A program made the translations under genes and the position numbers. DNA of 64,000 nucleotides from contig OZ022243.1 of NCBI GenBank assembly GCA_963978895.1, forward strand, positions 16,021,789 to 16,085,788. The letters are read 5' to 3'. Source of the stretch: Erpobdella octoculata. Lineage: Eukaryota; Annelida; Clitellata; Hirudinida; Erpobdellidae. Position 1 is the first letter of the stretch. Each line of letters starts with the position of its first letter. This document shows positions 48,575 to 57,786 of the stretch, in pieces. The notes below the pieces were generated by a model that was not told where the DNA came from, made no database searches, and saw nothing but the letters and a program-made list of their open reading frames with translations.

Positions 48575-48767
48575 TTAAATATCACAAAAAGTCATATTAA
48601 CTTTCATTCAAAAGTAGATGATTATGAATTGATTGATTTTTGTCAAACTCACGTTAAGTTAAGGCCTTCATTGATATATGAAGAAAACCAAGGTGGTGAC
48701 AATATCTTGAAATGTGTGCATGACCACATAAATGAATGCAGAATAAAAGTGCCAACTTATTCTTTCG
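48575..48767 (+). other. possible exon (unidentified protein)
   Basis: Open frame ITKSHINFHSKVDDYELIDF, CQTHVKLRPSLIYEENQGGD then NILKCVHDHINECRIKVP and TYSFG, ended by G/GTGAGA, a good splice donor. Composition is protein-like and unlike the surrounding AT-rich DNA. The left boundary is destroyed by the hAT insertion. No family recognised. It is the best host-gene candidate in the window. Confidence 0.35.
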
Positions 48768-49056
48768 GTGAGAAAATTTTTTTTTTTTACTTCTAAAATG
48801 TTCTAAGATTTTGATTTTGGCAAAAATAACATTATTTTTGTTAACATCTGTAGTGAATAGATTCAATTAAAGTTAAAAAGAGTGTTAAGTGAGAACTTTC
48901 TTTGACTAGTTTCTTTGATAATATGTGTCTTCTCATCAAATTTAAATGTGTCAATGGCTGTTGTGGTTTTTCAATCTGATATAGGTTTGTGACTCAGCAC
49001 ATGTAGATTTTGACACAGTCCTAAATATTTTCCATAAATTTTAGCAGGGTTGTTAC
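48768..49056. other. unassigned
   Basis: Nothing recognised; possibly intron. Confidence 0.3.
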
Positions 49057-50770
49057 TAAGCTTCTGCGTCCCATTATTTTTTTGGAACGATACGATATGA
49101 TTTCTGAAATTTCTCTCGAATTAAACGATACGATACGAGACGCCTCGATCAATAACGAGGCGATTTCGATACAATACAATATCGGGATCTCGACTGAAGT
49201 GGAAATTTTGTCTCGAATAAAACGAGATAACATAGAATGATGAACTATATGCGACAGACAATATTAATAACTACATTAAAGGAATTCATTGAAAAAAAAT
49301 ATATAAATATTAAAAAATTTCAAAATTTATAAAAATTTACCAAATTTAATTTTTGTTACAACTTGAAATAAGTTTCATGTGTTTAGTTTCGGTACATCTA
49401 TTTGTCTAAATTTAGACTCTAAATAAAACGCTACCGCCGATAGTAAGTATTTATTTAGTTCGCATTATGCGGTAGTTTATCAATTTAATTAAATGATTTT
49501 ACTTGCCGATGAAAAGAAAAATTAAAATTATTTTTTCAAGCACTTGAAAAGTAGAAAACCTTCTAGCACACCAATAGAACGACATTTTTAGGCAATTCAA
49601 TAGTGAAAGTGGAAAAACCAATGGAGATAGAAATAGATTGCAGATTACTGAGAATGAGATTAGTGAGATTACTAAGATTACTAGATTACATGAGATTGAC
49701 TCCTCGGCTGATTTTGAGATGTCCTCGCATGCCTGTGGTGTTACCATCGTTAAATTGATACTGTTTCCTGCAGTCTTTGCATCTGGCAAGATTTACTTCT
49801 ACATCCTTGTCATTGACTTTCTGCGTGACCGTCTCTTCCTCAAAGTACTCCCAGATTCAACCCCGGTGACGCGGCATGATAATGATGACAAACACGAGAA
49901 AGTGCCTCTATGCAAGAATTATGAAAGTGAAAAAAAAACCCAGCGTGTTTATTTATAAGCGATGGCGAATGCGGTTAGCAATAGCAAGAAAGAAGCTGAG
50001 AAAGTTTCGAATTCCAGCTGCAGACGATACGGGCTACGGCACTGTCGTGCACACTACAGGTGGCACACACATACTCACACACAACCAAGAATATCATCGA
50101 GATTATAAAGATATATCTTAGATGAGTTACTATTACGGTGAATTACGGATATCGAAACACTAAAATAATCATTCCAATTCTATGTAACAAATTTGAAAAA
50201 ATATGTTTATGAAACAGACTAAACCAAAACATAAACATAGAATGATCATTACTATTACATTACTCATTATTTTCATTAATAATAATAGTCATCGATGTCA
50301 GCGAGTACGATTGCCTTGTAGGATCAGTAGTATGCAGAGGTCGACTAGCAACCTAAGAGGAGCGTGGCTTTTTTGCTGCCGGTTCCCAGACTAAAAATAG
50401 TAAATAATGGGGCTACAGGCCTACAGGCTGTCTGGAAAACCGAATTTAAAGTGGGGATGATAATAGTTATAAACTTCTGTCAATAGGTAGATTAATTAAT
50501 CAATGTTGATGAATCAACTGCAAATATTCACAGTTGTGACAATCGTTAATTAAATATGTATGACTTTCGTTATTTATTGGAAAATATTTTTTAAAAATCT
50601 CGATATTTTTTCGGGACTTTATTCGAGAACCAAATTTTAAGTATCGCTATTTATATCGATACGAGACTTCTTCCGCAGGCTGTATCGTTTCAATCGCGAT
50701 ACGGGATCTCCCGTATCGTTTTGAAATCTCGATTGAATTCGAGATAACGATATCGGGACGCAGATGCTTA
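49057..50770 (+). mobile_element. hAT-type element with BED-finger remnant (TAAGCATCTGCG family)
   Basis: Ends TAAGCTTCTGCGTCCC and GGGACGCAGATGCTTA. It is the longest of three copies. On the minus strand near 49870-49680 it reads SGST, then ARCKDCRKQYQFN and GNTTGMRGHLK. This is a BED-type zinc finger (C..C plus GNT.GM..HL) with the final His changed. No catalytic domain. Target duplication not convincing. Confidence 0.82.
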
Positions 50771-50789
50771 GTAATCTTAAAAAAATGTA

Positions 50790-51690
50790 TATATATATGA
50801 GTCTGTCTGTTTGTCTGATTTTGGCATATACATTATATATAAACTCCTCCGAAATGGATAATAACCTAATACTGAATTTGAATGATTTATATTTCCAGTT
50901 ATTGAGTTTTCAACCAAATAATACTTGTCTCCACCCTACATTTGTAGTCCTGGAAGCCAAAACATAAAACAAAATGGTAAAATATGTGTAACTTTATTTT
51001 CTAACTAATATCTAAATACTATTTTTCATGTCTGTAGTATTTTCAGTTTTTGAGCAGCAGTTATTCTAAGAAAAATATAACTATAATTTCTACCCCACAT
51101 TGAAGTCCTGAAAAATAAGTTTTCAGAAAATATTAAAATACTTATTTTGTTATTTTGTAAGAATAATCTCGGTACCAAATTGTAAAATTTGACATTTTTA
51201 GTTTTTGGAGTTTTAAGCAAATATTCCTTTTTCCACCCCAGATTTGAGGTCCTGGATGCCAATTTATTAAAAATTGGTAAAACTTTATTTTTTGAGTAGA
51301 TAATATGTAAATACGAATTTTTGCACCTGTAACACTTACAGATTTTGAGTAGTAGTTATTCCAAAAAACGAATGACCTTATTTTCCACCACCCATTTGAG
51401 GTCCTGGAAACCAAATTTTCAAAAATGGTGGAACACATATTTTTTATTTTTGAAGAAGATTCTAGATACCAAATTTCGAAAATTTCTCTTTTTTGGTTTT
51501 TGAGATAAGCCTTGTTTTATAAAAAGTTTGTTTTCCTGTTTCATCTCCTCAGAAGCAAAATTTTCAAAAACCCTTTCTTAGTGGGTGCTTATGCTATAAA
51601 AGTAATATAAGTTCCAAATTTCACGTTCCTAGGATGAGGCGTTTTAGCTCGGCGTTGATTATCAGTCAGTCAGGACATGTATGTATGTAT
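50790..51690 (-). mobile_element. Helitron family B fragment
   Basis: Shares the CTCGGCGTTGATTATCAGTC end (51640-51670), the GTTCCAAATTTCACGTTCC block and diverged 160-bp tandem units with 16472-17815. It has only two to three CAGT units and lacks the CTAG end. Confidence 0.7.
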
Positions 51691-51702
51691 ATATATATAT
51701 AT

Positions 51703-51966
51703 ATAAAAAGCTCGTGACGGTGTTTGTGTCCAAACACCTCCGAAACGGCTGAACCAATTTTTATGAATTTTTTTGTGTATGTTTGGTAGGTCTGATGATA
51801 GGTACACAAAAAATTTCATAAAAATCGGTTCAGCAGTTTCGGAGGAGCTTATATATATATATATATATATAAATCGGGAGAGCGACCGGGAGAGCAAGCA
51901 TTAAACTGTTAATAAAAAAACCAAAATAATTTAAAAAGCAAAACAACGTTTGCTGGGTCGGCTTAT
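51703..51966 (+). mobile_element. Helitron family D fragment
   Basis: Two inverted halves around CCTCCGAAACGGCTGAACCA (51738) and its complement (51825-51847). At 51936-51963 comes AGCAAAACAACGTTTGCTGG then GTCGGCTT. The self-complementary AGCAAAACAACGTTTGCT and following GGGTC.GCT are typical of a widespread animal Helitron 3' end. The CTAG is mutated to CTTA. Confidence 0.55.
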
Positions 51967-52206
51967 ATATATATATATAGATTACCTTACATTATAAAAT
52001 GAAAAATTCTCTGTTAAAGAGTGGGAATACGGTCTATAGGTTAAACAATAAAAGTTTAACAGAAATTTATGACTAATTGTAGTCCCGAACAGTGATTGTT
52101 ATATCGAAAGGCTGAGAATTGGGCTCGAAAAGTTGTTTCTGACAAATGGCGAGTTGTGTTTCTTAGAGCATGTCTCAAAGATAAATTAATTCCACAATTT
52201 ATTCGT

Positions 52207-52209
<3 letters not shown>
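51967..52209 (+). pseudogene. PLE 5'/pLTR fragment
   Basis: The frame starts MTNCSPEQ, has one stop, then RKAENWARKVVSDKWRVVFL and RACLKDKLIPQF. It is the most diverged of the five KW..VF...CL.(E/D) blocks, and again breaks at an (AT)n tract. No hammerhead core can be recognised upstream. Confidence 0.55.

Positions 52210-52297
<88 letters not shown>
52210..52297. repeat. (AT)n microsatellite
   Basis: AT repeat abutting the PLE fragment at its 3' side. Confidence 0.96.
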
Positions 52298-52300
<3 letters not shown>

Positions 52301-52509
52301 ATTTATTTATTTTTGGATTAGGTCTTAAATATCATGCTGGGAGCATTACCATTCTCAAGAAAAGACAGCAGTGGACAAATGATGTGTACACTTTGTCTGG
52401 AGCCCGTTTGAGTAATGTAGGTTCAGTTATTTTTATTAATTACTTCTATATTTACTCAATGTTACCTCATCAAACTATTTTGGAAGTAATTTATATATAT
52501 ATATATATA

Positions 52510-52850
52510 TGGCTCAGTTGGTAAGAGCGCTTGCATTTAGGCGAGGAGGTGTTGCCGTAGACACGAGGGTTCACTTCCTAGCAGAGTCGTATAAATATTC
52601 GTGTTATTTGTGGTGACAGTTAGTCATCCTATTTGTAGGCTCTCGAAAAAGTTTAATGCAATGTTTCACTTCATAAATTATTTGTCTGGCAGCAGACTAG
52701 CTGTCGAGCTGAAGTAAGGAGTTCTGTGCCTATCATAGTCAAGTCTAATATGTAAAGTAGCTCCGAAAGACTGGGACTTCTAGCTATCATTTTTTGGTGA
52801 GGCGTGTCGGCTTAAACACGTGGGTTCGATTCCTAGTAGTCATACATATA
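52510..52850 (+). mobile_element. SINE with two tRNA-like segments
   Basis: The head TGGCTCAGTTGGTAAGAGCG is a good A box, with a B-box-like GGTTCACTTCC about 60 bp on. Near the 3' end, GTGGGTTCGATTCCTAG (52820-52838) is a second, better B box. It could be one composite SINE or two fused copies. Confidence 0.55.
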
Positions 52851-52865
52851 TATAGATATATACAC

Positions 52866-53098
52866 ACTCATGCCCAGGGTTTTTAGAGATTTTTCTATAA
52901 TTTTTCTCTCACTCCCGTTTCCTTCCCCTTTTGCTCTCACGCTCCCAGTTGCTTTCCCTTTCTCGCTTGCCCTCCCGTTCCCGGTTGATTTCCTGCTCTT
53001 GCTTGCTCTCCCGTTCCCGGTTGATTTCCTGCCCTCGCTTGCTCTCCCGTTCCCGGTCACTGTCTCTTTCCCGCTCGCGCTCACTCACTCACTCACTC
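52866..53098 (-). mobile_element. diverged Helitron family A 3' segment
   Basis: CCCAGGGTTTTTAGAGATTT matches the family A GGGTTTTTAGAGGTTTTTCT region. CTCCCGTTCCCGGTTGATTT units are a variant of the 18-bp minisatellite. The CTAG is lost. A (CTCA)n run ends it. Confidence 0.55.
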
Positions 53099-53275
53099 AA
53101 TTGATCAGATTGAATTGATCAGACTGTTTGACCTCTTTATGACAAAATATTGAAGCCACAATAAAAATGATTACATAAAAATACTCGTACGATGTTTTCT
53201 GATCCAAGAAAGTCTATTTAAACGAGTTCAGACAGTTCATTTTCTTTGAAAGTCTATTTAAACGAGTCATATATG

Positions 53276-53548
53276 TAAACGTAGAGGAATATGCTTTCCA
53301 GCGATTCGTAACGTTAAAGTCGAAGTTATTTATAACACAATATTTCTCGAATTTATTTTAACTTTATTATTCTTCGTTGAATATAATCTTTTACTTGACT
53401 CAAAACTGAATTATCTCACTTTGTAGAATTTCGCATGGTTCTAACAAATCTTTTGATAATTAAAATTTCTCTTACCAAAAAACATGTTTATTTTCTCAAA
53501 TATTATCATCTTGACATCCTGTCAAAGGAAAAAGCTAAATAACAATTA

Positions 53549-53604
<56 letters not shown>

Positions 53605-53700
53605 TATATATACATATATATATACACATACATATCTATATTAAAGATAAAAAAATTATACGCACACACAATGTCACAAGAGCACAAATATACATATATA
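53276..53700 (-). repeat. Gypsy LTR, diverged and microsatellite-expanded
   Basis: The reverse complement of the 12025 LTR family: TGTAAACGTAGAGGAATATG at 53276, then the AACGTTAAAGTCGAAG block. ACACAATGTCACAAGAGCAC near 53668 matches GTGCTCCTGTGACATTGTGT in the young LTR. A (TA)n expansion lies at 53558-53593. Confidence 0.75.
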
Positions 53701-53800
53701 TATATTTTTAACATATTTTGGAATAATATTTTCTTTTAAACAGGCTCTATTAAACACAATTGACCACTTAACATTAGTCATCTTTCTTAGCAAGTTTTTA

Positions 53801-53812
<12 letters not shown>
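53690..53812 (-). pseudogene. PLE ORF N-terminal fragment
   Basis: The minus strand reads NLLRKMTNVKWSIVFNRACL then [11 protein letters not shown], and breaks in TA-rich DNA on both sides. It is very close to the 2.7-kb fragment. Confidence 0.6.
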
Positions 53813-53866
<54 letters not shown>

Positions 53867-53892
53867 TATACATATATATATATATATATATT
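53808..53892. repeat. (AT)n microsatellite
   Basis: AT repeat with two CA interruptions. Confidence 0.95.
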
Positions 53893-53904
53893 CATAAAAT
53901 GCAC

Positions 53905-54287
53905 TAACGTTTTGGCAGAATCATTCCAGTGACCTTGACAAGTATCACCCAGCACTTCGTGCCTTAAGTATTCCAGCATCAAGTTCACCAGTAGAACGTA
54001 TGTTCACTGTGTTCAGCCACGGCGGAATAATTTTAAGACCCCATAGGGTGTCAGACTCTAATCTGTCGTAACTAATTTTTCTGAAATGTAATAGTTTTTT
54101 TATGTAGAATAAACTATTATTTTGTTGACTTTAAAAAGTACTCAAAAAGTACTCGCTAAAAGTTTGTTGTACTCGTACTCGTACTTGTACTTGAGACCTC
54201 AGTACTCGTACTCGATAACTTGATACCATGGTACTTTTACTCGTACTCGTACTCGTACTCAGACCATAAGTACTCGCAACATCTCTG
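53905..54287 (+). pseudogene. hAT C-terminal domain and right end, inserted in gag
   Basis: The frame reads FWQNHSSDLDKYHPALRALS then IPASSSPVERMFTVFSHGG and a stop. This is the hAT dimerisation motif (PASSSPVER.FS..G). (GTACTC)n subterminal repeats follow, and the end TACTCGCAACATCTCTG stops at 54287 inside the gag frame. The left end was not found. Confidence 0.8.
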
Positions 54288-54894
54288 CTAGTCGCACTAG
54301 ATACTGTTCCCAAGTCTCTTCTGGTTCAAGCTTTGACTCTCGAAACTTTATGCGGTAGTCTTCTGCCGACTTCCCAAAACGACGAAGGAGTGCCTCTTTT
54401 ACCGACCCGTAATCCTGCATCTGACTATCGCTGAGTTGGCCAAACACTTCCAATGTCTTCGCACTAAGCAGAGAACCCAGAAGCATTCCCCAACCCTTTT
54501 TTGGGTGATCATTTGCCGTGGCCAATGCCTCAAAACGGAGCAGAAAAGCGTCCACGTCGTCACCTTCCGAGAACTTTGGATATGGAATCTTTGTTACCTC
54601 TACCGTCGCTTTTGGGTCTTTTTTTGTTAGGGCTTCCAATTCCAGCTTCTTCAATTCCAATTCATGTTGACGTTCACGTTCCCGCTCTTCCCGTTCACGT
54701 TCCCGCTCTTCCCGTTCACGTTCCCGCTCTTCCCGTTCACGTTCCCGCTCTTCCCGTTCTTGCTGAGCCTTAGTCCGTTCCTCCATTCTCCTATCTCGAT
54801 CTTCATCTTTTAATTCTTTGACAAAATTCTTCAATTCCTCTCCGGAATAGCCCAGAGCCTGTCCCATTGCAATGAATTTTTCTGTGTCAGACAT
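54288..54894 (-). pseudogene. Gypsy gag, N-terminal part
   Basis: The ATG at 54894 gives MSDTEKFIAMGQALGYSGEE, an (EREREE)n coiled tract, KIPYPKFSEGDDVDAFLLRF and LRRFGKSAEDYRIKFRESK, stopping at the hAT end. Unlike the 12725 copy, its frame stays open across the charged tract. It is about 85% like that copy over the shared part (by eye). The upstream 54895-54982 matches the leader of the 12025 element up to its primer-binding site. Confidence 0.88.
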
Positions 54895-54983
54895 TTTTCA
54901 CCAAAGAAAAAAAAAATTCGGTCACTTGTGATCAAATAACTTCAGAAAATATATTTACGGATGAAAATGCGTAAATACGTCGA

Positions 54984-55690
54984 GGTGGCTAAGTGTGACT
55001 CTGGTGCCAAAATAAATTATCATAATCTATGCACCAGTTCTGGCGAACAGGAGCTGGTTGAAAAAACCGGTCAGTGTGTATGCACCTTAAAAGCTCTTAG
55101 TCTCCAATCACTCGAGCATAGACGAATCATCAATGACCTTTGTTTATGCTATAAACTTTTGCATGGCCTTACCGATTCTGATTTAAGGCATCAACTCAAA
55201 CTTTTTGTCTATTCAACTAGAGGCCACCAACTTAAGTTAAGTTCTGTTTTGAATAGAGTCGATATTACAAAGTTTTTCTACTCTAATCGTATTGTTATTA
55301 TATGGAACCACCTGCCTAATGATATTGTTAGCTCAACTACGTAGAGTAGGTTCAAGAGTTTAATTGTGACGCTTGACCTCACGAAATTTCTCGTTTATGA
55401 ATAGTCATACTGTTTGCCACATTATTTTTATCTGAAATTTGAACGATATTTGCTTTTTGTAATTATCCTGGATTATACTAAATTTAGTGCTAATATCAGG
55501 TTTTCTTCTGAGATTTTTCTTTATGACATATTGTCCCACCGAACTGGTTATTTTGATAGCATTTTGTTTCAACTGTATGACTTGACATTTTTCTTTTTTT
55601 TCTGATTACGTTTCACTTGACTGTATTCTGTCCGAACAGTTTCAGTGGCCGTTGGGTCCCTCTGTTCGAGTTGTAATAAAATAAATAAAT
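54984..55690 (+). pseudogene. non-LTR retrotransposon 3' end
   Basis: The open frame to 55344 reads LSLQSLEHRRIINDLCLCYK, then LLHGLTDSDLRHQLKLFVYS, TRGHQLKL and RIVIIWNHLPNDIV. This is a LINE C-terminal domain of the same family as 25189-26185. AT-rich 3' UTR follows, with an (AATA)n tail at 55675-55695. 5' truncated, as is common for LINE copies. Confidence 0.82.
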
Positions 55691-55694
55691 AAAA

Positions 55695-56010
55695 TATCAC
55701 TTATTTGATTATTCTTCTTTGTTTTTTTATCTTTAAAAAAGAAAGAAAGGATCAGCAAACGACCCATATTTGTTTTGTTATTGTTTTCATTGTTATAAAC
55801 GGCTGCATTTCTATCCAATATTTTATAATGGAATGTATCATTGTTTCTTCTCCGTCGAAAAAACTTGATATAGCGAAAGTTAGAAGTGATAGTAAAAACT
55901 TTGATAAGCTGGTGTCTCAAAATCAGGCGCGATTGGTAGATGCTACACTGACAAAGAGTTCTATTTGGAATAGTTTCAAGTGTATTGAAATGAACCGCCA
56001 ACTAAAAAAA
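55695..56010 (+). pseudogene. hAT first-exon remnant, second copy
   Basis: Homologous to 3948-4240. The frame from 55831 reads MECIIVSSPSKKLDIAKVRS, then NFDKLVSQNQARLVDATLTK and NSFKC. No terminal repeats are visible around it. Confidence 0.5.
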
Positions 56011-56278
56011 TAAAATCAGTGACCTACTTGGTGAAACAGGGGCCCCAATCCCACCCCTGGTTGCTGCAGGCAGACTCCCCGTCCCTTTTCTTTATCCTCA
56101 CTACCTTTTTTTAACTCGTCTTTTCTCGGTCCCAAATGTATGTTTATACTAAAAGTAGATATTAAGCTGGCATACTTCTAAAAATTACCTGCAAATTGAC
56201 AATATGGCCACATCCAAAGACCAGTAAAATTATAAGCTTTTTTAATATTTATTTAAAAAATTCCATCACTATGAATAA
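56011..56278. other. unassigned
   Basis: GGGGCCCCAATCCCACCCC near 56040 looks like a transposon edge; nothing else. Confidence 0.3.
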
Positions 56279-56585
56279 AATTATTCATTGTCTAATGAAG
56301 AAGGTGCACATGCAGAGTGGGAGTAGCACAAGCAACACGAGAAATAATGTCATCATCTCTTAACTGTACAAACAAGTCTTTTTCTGATGATATTATCATG
56401 AGGGCTGACAAATAATCATCTGAAATTGATGATCGAAGTCTATTTTTGACGATCTTCAGTTTACTTCAAGCCCTTTCAGCTGAGACATTGAAAACTGCAA
56501 GACAAACAAAGATGCTGTACAGACTGTACAAATTTGGAAAGCCAGATAATCCAGAAAGCAATTGCAATGGTTTCATTAATGCATA
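56279..56585 (-). pseudogene. hAT-like transposase C-terminus, split by a LINE
   Basis: The minus strand reads LSGLSGFPNLYSLYSIFVCL then AVFNVSAERA, a stop, and SKLKIVKNRLRSSISDDYLS. This is the dimerisation region of ZMYM/TTF-finger-type hATs (S.ERSFSKLK.IK..LRS..S). The upstream part of the same protein appears to continue at 60802-61090, so the LINE inserted into it. Confidence 0.75.
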
Positions 56586-56772
56586 TCTATGCTGATTTGT
56601 TTACTCACGTTCTCATTTGTTTCTGCGGTTTGCCTTGTTGCTGAGGAATTAGCAGTTGTGAAAACTGAACAAAACTTTCTTAGTTTTTTGACTGCGTACA
56701 TTCCGTTGCTTTTTTTGTGTAAATTAGTGTTTACTGTGAACTTACATAGGAGCGCCTGTATTATCGCTCGTC

Positions 56773-57786
56773 ATGACCGATGCTTTGAAAACCCGTAAAG
56801 ACTCTAAACAAGAGGTTACTGAAATTGCCCTCAAATTAGGGCTACATATGTGCGAGAAATGCTCAAGGGGCAACGCTGACGTTATGAATGGACTCCTTCT
56901 GAGAATACACACTGACGATGAAGTCAAGACTGGAAAACTTGAGGCTATATCACAGGAGATTCAAGAAATCAAAGAGATCACGAAGAGAAACCTCGCGGAG
57001 AGATCAGCAAACTTTGATGCTGAGAAGCTAGAGCTCTCACTTGGCAAAGTAAAGCTTGACGAGATCATGGGTGAGCTGAAGTGCCTCGGCAGGAAAATAG
57101 AAGATCTCGACATAAAACCTCTTTCAAATAAGCTGAAAGAGGTCGACACTGCCAACAAGAAATGGTCAGACCTATTCAAGGAAAAAGTCGATGTGCTAGT
57201 CGACGATGTCAGAAAAGTCCATAGTTCTGTTCTGAGCAAAAAAGATGACCATGCGGCTGATCTACAACTCTGTCTGGGGAAGGCACTGGATCATCAAAGG
57301 CGGGTCGACAAGGACGAGGAGGTTGAGAGGTGCAGAAGAAGAACCAGCGTAATTGTCCATGGTCTGAAGGAGTCGGATGCTGCGGACCCTGGACATCGCC
57401 GAGGGGACGATAAAGAATTAATAGAAAACATCCTAAAAGAGATTTCATGCAGCGACGTCGGAATAGCTAATGTTATCCGACTTGGAAAGAAGGCTGATAA
57501 TGTCGACGGGCCTGTCAAACCAAGACCCTTGAAGTTGGTGCTGGACACAGAGGAGCACAAACAGCAGCTGTTGGCGCGTGCAAAAAACTTGAGGACGATC
57601 AAGGAAGGAGGATGGTCGATGGTGTTCATCCACCAAGACCTGACGCCAAAAGAAAGAGAAACAAGAAAGCTCCTGGTCGAAGAAATGAAGTCACGGCTGC
57701 GGAGCGGGGAAACAAACCTCAGAATCTCGGACGGCAGAATAGTGACCAGAAGAGCCCCCAGTGGAGCAAAAAATCAAAGTGCTTGA
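56773..57786 (+). CDS. LINE ORF1 protein (RNA-binding)
   Basis: 337 residues from ATG at 56773. The first about 180 residues are charged and rich in Lys, Glu and Leu heptads (such as LSNKLKEVDTANKKWSDLF), predicting a coiled coil for multimerisation. A CEKC pair sits near residue 30. From about residue 190, RRTSVIVHGLKES opens an RRM-like fold, and FIHQDLTPKERETRKLL begins a C-terminal domain, as in L1/CR1-type ORF1 proteins that coat element RNA. No stop or frameshift is seen. Its end overlaps ORF2. Confidence 0.88.
   Translation: MTDALKTRKDSKQEVTEIALKLGLHMCEKCSRGNADVMNGLLLRIHTDDEVKTGKLEAISQEIQEIKEITKRNLAERSANFDAEKLELSLGKVKLDEIMGELKCLGRKIEDLDIKPLSNKLKEVDTANKKWSDLFKEKVDVLVDDVRKVHSSVLSKKDDHAADLQLCLGKALDHQRRVDKDEEVERCRRRTSVIVHGLKESDAADPGHRRGDDKELIENILKEISCSDVGIANVIRLGKKADNVDGPVKPRPLKLVLDTEEHKQQLLARAKNLRTIKEGGWSMVFIHQDLTPKERETRKLLVEEMKSRLRSGETNLRISDGRIVTRRAPSGAKNQSA

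Noticed and set aside
51785..51815. Hammerhead core CTGATGATAGG
   Set aside because: Lacks GAAA and stem III; it lies in a Helitron fragment.
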